The position numbers and the translations under genes were made by a program. The notes under the pieces are model-generated. The model was given only the letters and a program-made list of their open reading frames with translations. It did not search any database and was not told the origin of the DNA. From UBA1731 sp964567665 (GTDB lineage Bacteria > Verrucomicrobiota > Kiritimatiellia > RFP12 > UBA1067): a stretch of 44,383 nt of DNA. Shown piece by piece: positions 22,016 through 31,311 of the stretch. The stretch lies in the NCBI GenBank assembly GCA_964567665.1, contig CAZMNN010000022.1, forward strand, positions 1 to 44,383, written 5' to 3'. Position 1 is the first letter of the stretch, and each line of letters starts with the position of its first letter.

Positions 22016-23797
22016 ATGGAAGAGGAAAGCGCAGAGAAGATTGGCTTGAGCGTGCTCGGAAGCATTGTGCTTGCGGGGCAGGAGGATGCAAACTACGCAC
22101 GGGAGTGCGTTGGGCGGTGCAAGGCGATGGGGATAACCCAGGAGTGGTTCCAGGGAGCGGGCGAAAAGGCGGAGTGGAAGGCCATAGCCGAACTGCACTC
22201 GGACGAAAGCGCGATCGACGGCGTGACGATCGCGGAGAAGATCGGCGGCAAGGAAGGGTATGAAGCCGTCGAAAGGTCTCTGGAGGCGACGCCGACGACG
22301 GCGAACTTCGACTACTACATGCGACTGCTGCTCGAGCGGCGCGTGTACACGCTGTACCACAGGTGGCTTGCGAAGGAGCTGGCGGAGCTTCGTCCGAACA
22401 CGGCGAAGATCCATGTGGAGAACGCTGTGAAGGCGGTGGCGTCGCTGCAGACGGTTGCGCAGGGCGGCGAAGGGACGCTGATGGACGTCTCCGAGTTCGT
22501 TGAGGAGCTTGTGGAGCAGAAGCGTTGGCTGAGCGAGGAGCGGTTCATGAAGCGCAACTGGGGAAAGTACAGGGGGGTGCCGCTGCCATGGGCGCAGATG
22601 AACATGATCTACAAGGGGCTGAAGACGGGGCTGCACATATGGGCGGCGCTTGCGAGCCAGGGCAAGACGACGCTTGCGGTGAACGTGTCGAACTACTGGA
22701 CGGCGCGGGGCATAAAGCACGGGTTCGTGTGCATGGACATGCCGGCCGACGCGCTGGCGGAGCGGTACGCGGCCGTGAGGGCGCAGCTGTCGATAAGCAA
22801 ACTCGACTTCGGCGCGTCACCGGCGTACGTTGACGAGTTCGAGAGCGCGTTGCGCGAGGTTGCGGACGAGGGCATGGTGAAGATAACCGAAAGCGACCAG
22901 ATATCGCAGCTGGAGTACGAGATAACGCGGGGGGTGAAGTCGATGGGGTGGAAGGCGGTGATAGTCGACTACCTGCAGCTCATCGACCCGGAGATGAAGA
23001 GCGCGAACGCGCCATACGTGCTGGTGAAGGAGGCGACAGTCAGGATGAAGAAGCTTGCGAAGCGGCTGAGGATACCGGTCGTGTGCCTTGTGCAGCTGTC
23101 AAACCAGTTCGCGAAGGACAAGGAGACCGGGAGCAAGAAGCCGCGCCTCGACCATCTCGGAGATTCGAGCGAGATAGGGCGGGCGGCGCGGAGCGTGGCG
23201 GTGATGTATCGCGATGACGACGTGGCGCAGTGGTGGAGGGAGTGCCCGCCGCTGCAGCTGATGTACTACGACGTGAAGCGCAGGATATCGGGCGGCGAAA
23301 TGCTGAGCAAGGCTGACGAGAAGCAGCAGGAATGGGGGCAGAAGAGCATAATCGAGACAGGCGGCCTGCGACCGATGTGGATAAGCGTGATCAAGAACCA
23401 GCAGGGCGGCACGGGCGACCTTCCGTTCCTGATGTACGCGAAGTACTTTCTGTTGAGGCCGGGCGACATGGAGGGAAAGAGCGAGAACGTTGAGATCGGC
23501 GGCAAGACGAGGAAGGTTGCGGTAGGACAGTTCGCGACGATACGCGACGACTGGATGTTCAACATGGGGGACGAGATACTGGAGCGGACAGGCGGCATAG
23601 GGACGCGTTGGGTGAAGTTTCCGGGCGAGACGATGGGGGCGTACGCGGAGCGCGTGGCGAACGAAAGGCAAAGGCACAACTCGAACAGCGGGATGTGGGA
23701 CGAAACGCTGGGCGACGCCGTGACGTACGGCGTGGAGCAGTACAGCGGCAGATGCGAGATGAACGTGGAGAAGGTGACAGAGGAGGAGATGAGATGA
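22016..23797 (+). CDS. Replicative DNA helicase, DnaB family
   Basis: A 593-residue protein. The N-terminal DnaB domain (about 10-110) has the usual first helix, IGLSVLGSIVL. The RecA-like core has a divergent Walker A, ASQGKTT (213-219), the Walker B VIVDYLQLI (315-323), the H3 motif VVCLVQLSNQ and the H4 stretch GDSSEIGRAARSVAVMY. It should unwind DNA 5'-3' at the phage fork. It is longer than cellular DnaB by a C-terminal extension of about 100 residues. GGAGG precedes the ATG. Its position after the initiator gene completes the replication module. Confidence 0.9.
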   Translation: MEEESAEKIGLSVLGSIVLAGQEDANYARECVGRCKAMGITQEWFQGAGEKAEWKAIAELHSDESAIDGVTIAEKIGGKEGYEAVERSLEATPTTANFDYYMRLLLERRVYTLYHRWLAKELAELRPNTAKIHVENAVKAVASLQTVAQGGEGTLMDVSEFVEELVEQKRWLSEERFMKRNWGKYRGVPLPWAQMNMIYKGLKTGLHIWAALASQGKTTLAVNVSNYWTARGIKHGFVCMDMPADALAERYAAVRAQLSISKLDFGASPAYVDEFESALREVADEGMVKITESDQISQLEYEITRGVKSMGWKAVIVDYLQLIDPEMKSANAPYVLVKEATVRMKKLAKRLRIPVVCLVQLSNQFAKDKETGSKKPRLDHLGDSSEIGRAARSVAVMYRDDDVAQWWRECPPLQLMYYDVKRRISGGEMLSKADEKQQEWGQKSIIETGGLRPMWISVIKNQQGGTGDLPFLMYAKYFLLRPGDMEGKSENVEIGGKTRKVAVGQFATIRDDWMFNMGDEILERTGGIGTRWVKFPGETMGAYAERVANERQRHNSNSGMWDETLGDAVTYGVEQYSGRCEMNVEKVTEEEMR

Positions 23798-24246
23798 AAG
23801 GCAAAGGCATGATGGCGAAGTGGCTGGGAAGGGTTTTCGGCGAGGCGGACGGTGCGCACGGCTTGCGCCGTGCGGACAGGACAGGAGGGGGGCGCGACGG
23901 AGGCGGAACGGCGGAGCGCGGCGGCGGGCTGGGCGGTGCGCACAGGACGGGAGGGCAGGGCTGGACGACAGAGGGCGGCGGAGCGCGGATGGCGCTTGAG
24001 CCGCCGGTGACGGAGGACGACATCAGGTCGTTCTTCGCGAAGCTTGACGCAGAGGAGCGGAACGTGCCGGCAGCTCTTGCGGCGGAATGGCGGCAGCTTG
24101 CGGCGGAGGCGATGGAGCGGGCAAAGGATGCGCAGGAGTTTGCCTACCAGCAGGGGCGGCTTGCGGCGTACGTGGAGGTGGAGAAGCTGTTTGCGGAGGT
24201 GGCGAGGACGTTCAGGGGGCGGCAGATGGCGGAGGAGGCTGAGTGA
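23794..24246 (+). CDS. Small protein before the terminase, with in-frame hairpin element
   Basis: A 150-residue protein coupled to the helicase gene (ATGA) and to terL (stop and start share one base). Residues 1-18 are basic. Residues 22-62 are Gly/Arg-rich and include GLRRADRTGG from the hairpin element and a second partial copy (GGAHRTGG). From about 68 to 145 it is helical (TEDDIRSFFAKLDAEERNVP). The location fits a small terminase, but I see no HTH, so the role is open. Confidence 0.6.
   Translation: MKGKGMMAKWLGRVFGEADGAHGLRRADRTGGGRDGGGTAERGGGLGGAHRTGGQGWTTEGGGARMALEPPVTEDDIRSFFAKLDAEERNVPAALAAEWRQLAAEAMERAKDAQEFAYQQGRLAAYVEVEKLFAEVARTFRGRQMAEEAE
23852..23886 (+). repeat. Dispersed hairpin element, near-consensus copy in frame
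   Basis: GTGCGCACGGC-TTGC-GCCGTGCG, then GACAGGACAGG. The first arm and its complement pair over at least 9 bp. A partial copy (GGTGCGCACAGGACGGG) lies at 23935. Confidence 0.82.
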
Positions 24247-26276
24247 TGAGGGACGCATACTACCAGAGGGCAAGCAAGGCGCAGATCGCCGAATACGCAA
24301 GGCGAAAGGGGATAGGCGAGGAAGAGGCGGCGGCGAGAATCGAGCGCGACAGGGAGAGGTTCATCAAGGCGATGCGGGAGAATCCGTATGCGCTTGGCTA
24401 CGAGCCTGAGATATGGCTTGTCGCAAAGGCGCTGATGAGACGTGCGCCGGTGACGGCGGCGGAGCGGGCGCACATCGAGCGCGAGCTTCAGATGGGATGG
24501 GACGAATTCGCGAGACGGATGAGAATGCACCTCGGATTCAGGCAGCCGGTGTCGGAGCTGCTGATAATGGGTGCGAACAGGAGCGGCAAGACGGACTTCG
24601 CAAGCAAGATGGCCATGCAGATCGCCGACAGGGGCGACAGCTCGATAGCGGTGGGATTCCAGACGCTGAAGACGGGCAAGGGGACGCAGATGAAGCGGCT
24701 GTGGAACTACATGCCGCAGAGGTTCAAGGAGAGGAACATCGCGCTGGGAAGGGCAAGCAGAATCGACGAGCACATATCGTACACGGAGCAGAACGGCTTC
24801 GCCGGGAGCAAGATAACGTTCGGGAACGGATCGCGTCTCGACTTCGTGACGTACGAGATGGACGTGCGTACGCTTGAGGGGAGCGAATACGATTTCGGAT
24901 GGCTTGACGAGGAGTTCCCGATGGGATTCCTGACGACGCTGCGAAGCCGCCTTGCGAGCAGACGCGGGACGCTGCTGGGGACGTTCACGCCGATAAGCGG
25001 CTACACGCCGGTGGTGGCAGACTACCTTGACGGGATGTACGTGACGAAGTGGAGGACGGCGTACATGCTTCCGAGGGACGGCGGCGATCCGATGCCGTGG
25101 AGGGAGATAGGGCTTGCGAAGGGCGAGTACGAGGGATTGATGCGGCAGGAGACGGAATGTGGCGACAGCGGGACGCCGGAGGCGCGGCCGGAGAGGTGCA
25201 CACAGTGGCTGAGGGGCGGCGGAGAGAAGCGGGCGGGAACGGACGGCGAAAGGTGCTTTGCGCGGGTGCCGCGTGTTGCGGTGTGCAAGGGCGGAGAGGC
25301 GGCGGCGATCTGGTTCTACGGGAGCGACAACCCGTACGGCAGGCCGCTAAGCGTGATCGAGAGCGCAGCGAGGAACAGGCGGGCGACGGCGGAGATAAAG
25401 GCGCGTGTGTACGGAATCGCCGAGAAGCTGACGGGGCGGCTCTTCGCGAACTTCACGCGGGAGCGGAACGTGGTGCGGCCGGAGGAGCTGCCGAAGCGGC
25501 TGGCGCGGTTCATGGTCGTGGACCCGGCGCCGGAGCGGAACTGGAGCATAGGCTGGTACGGCTACGACAGGGCGGCGGACGTGCTGTACAAGTACCGGGA
25601 GTGGCCGGGCGCGTACGAGATTCCCGGAGTGGGTGTGCCGCCGCCATGGGCGCAGCTCTCGGACAGGAACAGGGGCGTGAACGACGGCGAGTACGCAGGG
25701 GGGCAGGAGGACTTCGGCATGAGCTTCCTCAAGTACAAGTACGAATGGGCGCGGCTTGAGGGGTGGACCGACTTCACGAACTGGGCGAAGGGGCGCGATC
25801 CGCTCGAATGGCCGCAGGACATGGCGGAGGTTGCCGAATGGAGCGAAACGAACGGCGCGACGGAGCGGATGCTCATGCGCGTGATCGATGCGCGGGCGGC
25901 GGCGCAGCGGAAGATGAGCGGACTGGAGAACCTGACGCTCTTCGACGAGGTGTCACGGCTGGCGGAGGGATTCGTGCCGGCGAGCGGACAGCGAATCGAG
26001 GTTGGGCTTTCGGTGCTCAGGGACAGGATAGAGACCGGGCGGTACAGGATATCGGCGGAATGCACGAACACGATATTCGCGTACGAGAGCTACACAGGGC
26101 GCGACGGGCAGAAGGGCGCGGTGAAGGACTGGATTGACGGCGACAGGTATGCAGCGCTGAGCGCGATATTCGAGTACGGCGAAGAGGCGGCAACGGTGAA
26201 CGGCGAGGCGGCGGCAGAGAGCGCAAAAGGCGAGGAGGGCGATACAGGCGAGGATTTCGCGACATGGGCGGATTAG
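24246..26276 (+). CDS. terL: Terminase large subunit
   Basis: A 676-residue packaging motor. The ATPase has a Walker A GANRSGKT (109-116), a Walker B ending in LDEE with Asp221-Glu222, and the coupling segment LLGTFTPI near 244. The RNase H-like nuclease begins at FMVVDPAP with Asp426. It should translocate and cut phage DNA at the portal. An ATG at 24246 is used; GTG at 24243 is also possible. Residues 303-352 look like an insertion rich in Gly, Arg and Cys. The gene overlaps the preceding small gene by one base. Confidence 0.92.
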   Translation: MRDAYYQRASKAQIAEYARRKGIGEEEAAARIERDRERFIKAMRENPYALGYEPEIWLVAKALMRRAPVTAAERAHIERELQMGWDEFARRMRMHLGFRQPVSELLIMGANRSGKTDFASKMAMQIADRGDSSIAVGFQTLKTGKGTQMKRLWNYMPQRFKERNIALGRASRIDEHISYTEQNGFAGSKITFGNGSRLDFVTYEMDVRTLEGSEYDFGWLDEEFPMGFLTTLRSRLASRRGTLLGTFTPISGYTPVVADYLDGMYVTKWRTAYMLPRDGGDPMPWREIGLAKGEYEGLMRQETECGDSGTPEARPERCTQWLRGGGEKRAGTDGERCFARVPRVAVCKGGEAAAIWFYGSDNPYGRPLSVIESAARNRRATAEIKARVYGIAEKLTGRLFANFTRERNVVRPEELPKRLARFMVVDPAPERNWSIGWYGYDRAADVLYKYREWPGAYEIPGVGVPPPWAQLSDRNRGVNDGEYAGGQEDFGMSFLKYKYEWARLEGWTDFTNWAKGRDPLEWPQDMAEVAEWSETNGATERMLMRVIDARAAAQRKMSGLENLTLFDEVSRLAEGFVPASGQRIEVGLSVLRDRIETGRYRISAECTNTIFAYESYTGRDGQKGAVKDWIDGDRYAALSAIFEYGEEAATVNGEAAAESAKGEEGDTGEDFATWAD

Positions 26277-26283
26277 CGGGAGG

Positions 26284-26398
26284 ATACGCACGGCTTGCGC
26301 CGTGCGCACAGGACAGACGCCGTGCGCACAGGACAGACGCCGTGCAGGGCGGGAGGCGGAGTGCAGGGCGGGAGACGGAGTGCAGGGCGGGAGGCGGA
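26284..26398 (+). repeat. Hairpin element plus tandem repeats after terL
   Basis: TACGCACGGC-TTGC-GCCGTGCGCA then CAGGACAG (26285-26316), a second right half (26317-26338), and then three 19-bp tandem units beginning GTGCAGGGCGGGAGGCGGA at 26342, 26361 and 26380. It lies between terL and the scaffold gene and is not part of a supported gene. Confidence 0.8.
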
Positions 26399-26457
26399 GT
26401 GTGCGGGAGAGGTGCGGCGGGGCATGGAGATGGCGCGTGGAAGGGGGCGGAGGCGGA

Positions 26458-26534
26458 AAAGGTGTCAATATTGACAACAAAATGACGCCGAGGAGAGGAA
26501 ATTTCGTGCCGGGAGGTGCGAAATGCGGTATAAA
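26458..26534 (+). promoter_or_regulatory. Late regulatory element, copy A
   Basis: TGTCAATATTGACA (26463-26476) is a perfect 14-bp palindrome inside a 27-bp block that recurs at 41260. It is followed by a 10-bp hairpin (ATTTCGTGCC/GGTGCGAAAT, loop GGGA, 26501-26524) and by TATAAA at 26529-26534, which may be a -10. It stands about 100 bp before the scaffold gene. Confidence 0.62.
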
Positions 26535-26634
26535 TGGGGTCACGAGACGCGGAGAACGCGGTACCGCGACACTCGAAACAAATCCGCGACAAGGCGCGTA
26601 CAGCCGACAAAAGTACGGGAAAGGCAAGGGAAAG

Positions 26635-27408
26635 ATGAACAAGGAAATCGAAGAGGAATCCGAAGAAATCGAGACCGAAAAGGTGAATCCGGACGAGACG
26701 GAGGAAAGGGACGAGGACGTCGAGGAAGCGGAAGGCGAAGACGACGAGGAATCCCCGGATGCCGAAGAGGACGAGGAAGCCGATAAGGGTGAAGATGACG
26801 AGGATGCCGGAGACGAAGACCTTGGCAAAAGGGCGAGGAAGCGGATCGGAAAGCTGACTGGCAAGGTGAAAGACCTTGAGCGGAGGCTCGAAGAGGCGCA
26901 GAGGCTCGCCGGGGACGACGGGAAGGCGATACTTTCGGCGGCGGAGGCGGCCGGAATACTGCCGAGCCTGATGTCCAAGGAGGAGGCGAAGGGCATTGCC
27001 GCGATCGACAGGAAGACGAAAACGGCAAAATACCTCAAGGGGCTTCTGAGGAGCGACGAAGACGAGTTCGAAATCGGCGGAGAGACGCGAAGCAGAAGGT
27101 GGATTGAGGGAGAGCTTGACGACCTCAACGAAGAGCTGGGTGAACTCCGCGAGAGGTTCGGAGCCAAACGCAAGGAACTGGCGCAGAGGACACGTGAGAT
27201 ATTCGAGCTCGGCATGGCGGCCGTGAAGCACGGCTGGCGGCCGGGGGAGAAGAAGAAGTCAACTAAAAAGCCGGCGGAGGCGAAGAGCGCAAAGGCGCAA
27301 AAGAAAGGGCTTACGCCGGCAAAGCGCGAGGGGAAGGCGATCGACTGGGGCAAAGTCAACGACGAGGCGACGGCCGAGAGCATGATCCTTGCAGAACTGG
27401 AGGAATGA
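26635..27408 (+). CDS. Scaffold-like head assembly protein
   Basis: A 257-residue protein. Residues 1-62 are very acidic (runs of Glu and Asp), followed by a coiled coil (GKVKDLERRLEEAQRLAG) and a basic C-terminal tail with KKKSTKKPAEAK. Acidic, helical, with a basic C-terminus and placed just before the capsid gene: this is the usual form of a phage scaffold. AAGGGAAAG precedes the ATG at 26635. A longer in-frame start at 26302 would run through the repeats and regulatory element and is rejected. The capsid gene follows within a few bases. Confidence 0.7.
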   Translation: MNKEIEEESEEIETEKVNPDETEERDEDVEEAEGEDDEESPDAEEDEEADKGEDDEDAGDEDLGKRARKRIGKLTGKVKDLERRLEEAQRLAGDDGKAILSAAEAAGILPSLMSKEEAKGIAAIDRKTKTAKYLKGLLRSDEDEFEIGGETRSRRWIEGELDDLNEELGELRERFGAKRKELAQRTREIFELGMAAVKHGWRPGEKKKSTKKPAEAKSAKAQKKGLTPAKREGKAIDWGKVNDEATAESMILAELEE

Positions 27409-27410
27409 TT

Positions 27411-28475
27411 ATGGCAGGACTGTACACGGTGCAGAAGAACCTGGTCAAGCCGGACTACATGGACGGCATGATACAGCTGACAAAATACAAGACACCGCTC
27501 TTGACGATGCTCAAGCGCGGCAAGAAGCCGACCAACTGGGCGCAGGAGGTGGAGCTTGAGGGCGCGATAACGCCCGAAGACCTCGCCGCCGCAGAGGGTA
27601 AGGACTTCGACGAATCCGGGTTTGAGGCAAACACCACGCTGGTGATGAAGCACAACCTGCAGAAGTTCGTAAGCAAGAAGGGATTCATGGTCACGGAGGA
27701 GAGCGAGGAGATGCCGTCGCACAACGAGACGGGCGCAAACGCCGCGCTTGCGCGGCAGATTCGCGTAGACGCCGAGCGCACCCTCGTGTCCATCGAGAAC
27801 GCGATCGGTTCGGAGCAGGAGGCGGTGGAGCGCGGAACGGGCACAGACACAGTGCCGAGAACGCGCGGAATCGCGAACTGGCTCAAGCCGCTGACGACGC
27901 TGAGCGATGAAGGGGCGTTGGCGCTCCACGCGGTGCAGACGATACCGTGGCAGGCTTGCCCGCGCTACGGGTTCACCGGCAACGTGAAGGATGCGTCGAA
28001 GTTCAACCAGGACGTGCTTGCGGAGATCATCAGGAACTCCGCGCTGCAGGCCGGTGACGACGACATATCGCTCTTGATGCTTTGCGGCCTCTCGCTCAAG
28101 GCGCTGATGTCCATGTGGTCGTTCAAGGTCACGGCGGTCGAAGGCGTGGAGACGACGCTCCAGACGAACCGCGACATGTCGGACAAGTCGCTGAAGTTCA
28201 TGTGCGACACGTTCGAGTTCGACGGCGGAGTGCTGCGCACGGTGACGGACAACCACCTGTTCGCGGACACGTCGACGATGCAGTGCGGCGAAACGAGCCA
28301 TCTGAGCGGCGTTGCGATCAAGCCGGAGAACTGGTCGATCGACACGCTTGTGCCGCTGAAGAAGCACATCCTCGAGAACAAGGGCGGCGGCCCGCGCGGA
28401 TTCCACAAGGCGACGCTGAGGCTTGGGTGCAGAAACCCGACCGGACAGTTCGCGGTGAAGTACGTCGCGAGTTGA
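27411..28475 (+). CDS. Major capsid protein, DUF5309/SU10-like
   Basis: A 354-residue protein. The N-terminal TPLLTMLKRGKKPTNWAQEV with the following VELEG strand matches the SU10/DUF5309 capsid family, which has the HK97 fold. Also typical are the conserved VSKKGFMVTEESEEM segment and a C-terminal beta-rich end (SIDTLVPLKKHILEN). It should form the icosahedral shell. ATG 27411 has GGAGG at a better spacing than ATG 27405, which lies only 2 bp from it. The position after a scaffold-like gene supports the call. Confidence 0.78.
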   Translation: MAGLYTVQKNLVKPDYMDGMIQLTKYKTPLLTMLKRGKKPTNWAQEVELEGAITPEDLAAAEGKDFDESGFEANTTLVMKHNLQKFVSKKGFMVTEESEEMPSHNETGANAALARQIRVDAERTLVSIENAIGSEQEAVERGTGTDTVPRTRGIANWLKPLTTLSDEGALALHAVQTIPWQACPRYGFTGNVKDASKFNQDVLAEIIRNSALQAGDDDISLLMLCGLSLKALMSMWSFKVTAVEGVETTLQTNRDMSDKSLKFMCDTFEFDGGVLRTVTDNHLFADTSTMQCGETSHLSGVAIKPENWSIDTLVPLKKHILENKGGGPRGFHKATLRLGCRNPTGQFAVKYVAS

Positions 28476-28483
28476 GGCGAATG

Positions 28484-28523
28484 TGCCGGGCGGAGCGTGG
28501 CGAAGGCTGCGCACCGCCCGGCA
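28484..28523 (+). terminator. Hairpin between capsid and portal genes, possible attenuator
   Basis: TGCCGGGCGG and CCGCCCGGCA form a perfect 10-bp stem with a 20-nt loop. No T-run follows, so full rho-independent termination is unlikely. It could act as an RNA processing or partial termination site that keeps portal output below capsid output. Confidence 0.5.
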
Positions 28524-28547
28524 AACCGTTGACGGAAGGGAGATGCG

Positions 28548-30683
28548 ATGCGCAGAATAGGGACACAGCGCAGACTTGAGGAGGAGGAGCGCAAGGCTCT
28601 TGTGGACGCGCTTAGGTACTGGCGCGACAACTCGGCGCGGTTCTGGGAAGACAGGAGCAGGGCGGAGAATGCGTACAACTGCCAGTGGAAGGGGCAGAGC
28701 GCGAGCGGGACGCACAGGGACACGGCGGAGCGCAAGGCGATGCCGTTCAAGGGCGCGAGCGACCAGCGGCTTCGCTGGGGCAAGGCGGCGGTGAAGGAGC
28801 TTGAGGCGCTGCTGATGAACGCGACGCGGGCGGCGCGGGTGAACATCGTGTGCACACGCGACGGGGTGAAGCAGGGCAGGGCAAACGCGCTGCAGACGTT
28901 GCTTGACTGGGCGATATGCCAGATGGGCATGGACTGGGAGGCGCAGCTCAGGACGGCGATAAAGTACTATCTCAGGGACACGCCGGCCGTTGCGCTGATG
29001 ACGGTGAACTGGCGGCGGCGCACGTGCGCGGTCGTGGAGACGGCGGACATGGAGACGGTGTGCGCGGAGTACGCGCAGTGGCGCTCGGACGACGGCGGAA
29101 CGAGCGTCGTGGAGGCGCAGGGCGAATGGTGGCTTGCGGTTGACGCGGTTAGGCGGCGGGAGCGCGACGTCACGGAGGAGGAGCGCGAGGCTCTTCAGAC
29201 GGTGATGGATTTCGCGGCGGAGCGCAAGGGGATGTCCGCCGAAGATGCGAAGGAGGCGATACGCGGGCTTGCGGAGGACGAGGACGGCGAGATCGAGTTC
29301 GTAAGCGAGGGGGTTGAGTGCGAGGGCCCGGAGATACGGGCGCTGAGGTACGGAGACGACTTCTGCATGCCGACGTTGACGGAGAGGTTCGACGAGGCGC
29401 AGTGGTTCGAGGGCGAATGGCTGACGAAGGAGCAGCTTGAGGAGAAGGTTTCGGCAGAGGGATGGGATGCGCGGTGGGTCGAGGAGACGCTGAGGCATCC
29501 CGGAGCGGGGGTGTTCGACGAGCTGCGGCCGGAGTACATCGACGATGCGCGGGAGATGTACAACGTGGTGAAGTGCCACTTCACGAGCGTGGACGGCGCG
29601 GGGAAGGTATGGCGGTGGGAGAGCGTGCTTTCGGCGGCGGACGGCAGCGCATACGGCAAGCGGCTTGTGCGGACGCGGCGAGGAAAGTGGAACGCGGTGC
29701 TGATGCGCCGCGAGGTAAATTCGTCGAACGTGATAGACGCGCAGGGCATCGCGGAGGAGGCGGCGCCGGTGCAGGGCATCGCGAAGGTGATACGCGACGG
29801 TGCGGCGAACAACGCGATAGTCGGGGCGCAGGCTCCGATAAAGCAGAAGGGACGCAACATCAAGGGTGCGCTCATCGGGCCGTTCAGGCGCATAATGATG
29901 GGCATCAACGACGACGTGGCGTTCATGCAGCCGCCGGCCTACCCGTCGGCGGCGGACAAGCAGGTGGAGACGATACGCGGCGAGTTCCTGAACTTCGAGG
30001 GGGTGGGGGACGGCAGCAGCGACATGAGCCTGGTCCGTCAGGACATCGTGTCGTGGTGGCTTGCGCAGATGCAGGAGCTGTACCGGCTGATACTTGAGGT
30101 GACGCAGGACAACGCGAGCGCGGTGACGCTTGCGGGGGTGACGAACGCGCACGACGTGCAGGGGTTGAAGAGGGAGGACATCACCGGCGACTTCGGGATA
30201 ACGGTGGTGCTCGACCAGAACGACCTCGACAACGAGAAGCTGATCAAGAAGCTCCAGACGTTTGCGCAGCTTGTCCAGCCGCTTGACAGGGAGGGGACGC
30301 TTGACACTAACCCGATACTGATGGACGCAGTGCGGCGGCTAATGCCCGGAGTGGGGACGGCTGGCATAAGGACGGCGGACGAGATGCGCATGGACGACGT
30401 GCGCGACGAGATGCAGAATTTCACGCAGATAAAGGCTGGGCTTGCGCCGCAGATGGACACGCGGGGACGCTGGAACTACAAGGCGAGGCTTGCGTTCTAC
30501 GACGACCTCAGGCGCAACAACCCGCAGGCGGTTGAGGATATGGACGCCGAAAGCCGAGAGACGCTTGAAAGGTGGATCGCCGCGCTTGAGCAGCAGAGCA
30601 GGCAGTACGGCGAGAACGCGGAGATCGGCCGGACAGGTGCGGCAGGAATCGAATCCCAGGGGAACGCGGAGGCGGAGAGATGA
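28548..30683 (+). CDS. Portal protein
   Basis: A 711-residue protein near the P22 portal in size. MPFKGASDQRLRWGKAAVKE near residue 65 is a portal hallmark. The middle has long helical and mixed segments, and the C-terminal part is a long helical tail (about 590-711) like the barrel and crown helices of large portals. It would form the dodecameric ring at the head vertex. It comes after the capsid gene, whereas terminase-portal-capsid is the common order. ATGA couples it to the next small gene. GGAAGGGAG precedes the start. Confidence 0.82.
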   Translation: MRRIGTQRRLEEEERKALVDALRYWRDNSARFWEDRSRAENAYNCQWKGQSASGTHRDTAERKAMPFKGASDQRLRWGKAAVKELEALLMNATRAARVNIVCTRDGVKQGRANALQTLLDWAICQMGMDWEAQLRTAIKYYLRDTPAVALMTVNWRRRTCAVVETADMETVCAEYAQWRSDDGGTSVVEAQGEWWLAVDAVRRRERDVTEEEREALQTVMDFAAERKGMSAEDAKEAIRGLAEDEDGEIEFVSEGVECEGPEIRALRYGDDFCMPTLTERFDEAQWFEGEWLTKEQLEEKVSAEGWDARWVEETLRHPGAGVFDELRPEYIDDAREMYNVVKCHFTSVDGAGKVWRWESVLSAADGSAYGKRLVRTRRGKWNAVLMRREVNSSNVIDAQGIAEEAAPVQGIAKVIRDGAANNAIVGAQAPIKQKGRNIKGALIGPFRRIMMGINDDVAFMQPPAYPSAADKQVETIRGEFLNFEGVGDGSSDMSLVRQDIVSWWLAQMQELYRLILEVTQDNASAVTLAGVTNAHDVQGLKREDITGDFGITVVLDQNDLDNEKLIKKLQTFAQLVQPLDREGTLDTNPILMDAVRRLMPGVGTAGIRTADEMRMDDVRDEMQNFTQIKAGLAPQMDTRGRWNYKARLAFYDDLRRNNPQAVEDMDAESRETLERWIAALEQQSRQYGENAEIGRTGAAGIESQGNAEAER

Positions 30684-30886
30684 GAGACGAACGCAAGCAG
30701 GGCGGGCAGTACTACCCAGGCGGAGGCGTTGCCGGGGGATCGGCGGGCGGCGAACAGGCGGGCGTGAAGATGATGGGCGCATACGCAATCGACGAAGAGA
30801 CGGGGCTGTACCACAAGCTGAAGGCGACAAAGAACGAATACGACGAAGTGACGCTGGAGATAGAGCAGGAGGGCGTGACGATATGA
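30680..30886 (+). CDS. Small virion-region protein
   Basis: A 68-residue protein with a Gly-rich first half (YYPGGGVAGGSAGGEQAG) and an acidic second half. Both its start and its stop form ATGA overlaps with neighbours, so it is part of a coupled chain. No family recognised. Confidence 0.6.
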   Translation: MRDERKQGGQYYPGGGVAGGSAGGEQAGVKMMGAYAIDEETGLYHKLKATKNEYDEVTLEIEQEGVTI

Positions 30887-31311
30887 AGATGGCGGGAGTG
30901 GCTGCGGCGATTGCGCTTGCGGTTGCGGCGGCGAACGCGGCGACGAGGACGGCGACGGAGACGTACGTGCAGCGCGAGGTTGCGGCGGCGACGAACGGGC
31001 TTGCTGGCGTTGCGTACGTGCAGCGCGAGGTTGCGGCGGCGACGAACGGGCTTGCTGGCGTTGCGTACGTGCAGCGCGAGGTTGCGGCGGCGACGAACGG
31101 GATAGCGACACGCGCCGACATCACGAATGCGGTGCGCTCGGTTGCGCACTCGATCGCGGACTACGTGTGGGACGCGGAATCGGAGATATGCTGGCGGAGG
31201 CAGGTGAGCGGCGGGTACATCGACTACGTGGCGGTCACGAACATAGACCTCACCGCGCCGCAGAACGCCGCCGCGCTTGAGGCCGCAGAGGCGGCAAGGA
31301 GGGCGAGATGA
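30883..31311 (+). CDS. Secreted-type protein with 17-residue tandem repeats
   Basis: A 142-residue protein starting with a signal-peptide-like segment (KMAGVAAAIALAVAAANA). Then come almost three copies of a 17-residue unit, YVQREVAAATNGLAGVA, encoded by 51-bp DNA repeats. The C-terminal part is beta-rich and ends in a helical Ala/Arg tail. Coupled by ATGA at both ends. It opens a run of five virion-region proteins with N-terminal hydrophobic segments. Its role is unknown: a fibre-like or envelope-facing protein is possible. Confidence 0.6.
   Translation: MKMAGVAAAIALAVAAANAATRTATETYVQREVAAATNGLAGVAYVQREVAAATNGLAGVAYVQREVAAATNGIATRADITNAVRSVAHSIADYVWDAESEICWRRQVSGGYIDYVAVTNIDLTAPQNAAALEAAEAARRAR
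30964..31101 (+). repeat. 51-bp tandem repeat, about 2.7 copies, in coding sequence
   Basis: Units start at TACGTGCAGCGCGAG at 30964, 31015 and 31066 and are nearly identical. This shows recent expansion in frame (17 codons). Confidence 0.9.

Noticed and set aside
21967..22263. 98-codon frame starting at GTG 21967
   Set aside because: It overlaps the first 80 codons of the DnaB-type helicase in another frame and has a low-complexity, Arg-rich product. The strong ribosome site belongs to the helicase ATG at 22016.
26285..26398. Tandem repeats considered as a CRISPR array
   Set aside because: There are no unique spacers of even length; units abut directly, and no cas genes occur in the window.
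26302..26634. N-terminal extension of the scaffold-like gene to ATG 26302
   Set aside because: The extension translates tandem repeats, the palindromic late element and a promoter-like stretch. The start at 26635 has a good ribosome site and begins the acidic scaffold domain.
25953..30152. A 1,399-codon open frame on the minus strand across terL to portal
   Set aside because: It is antisense to four well-supported genes, has an Arg/His/Leu-rich composition with no domains, and arises from the purine-rich, GC-rich codon use of the late genes.
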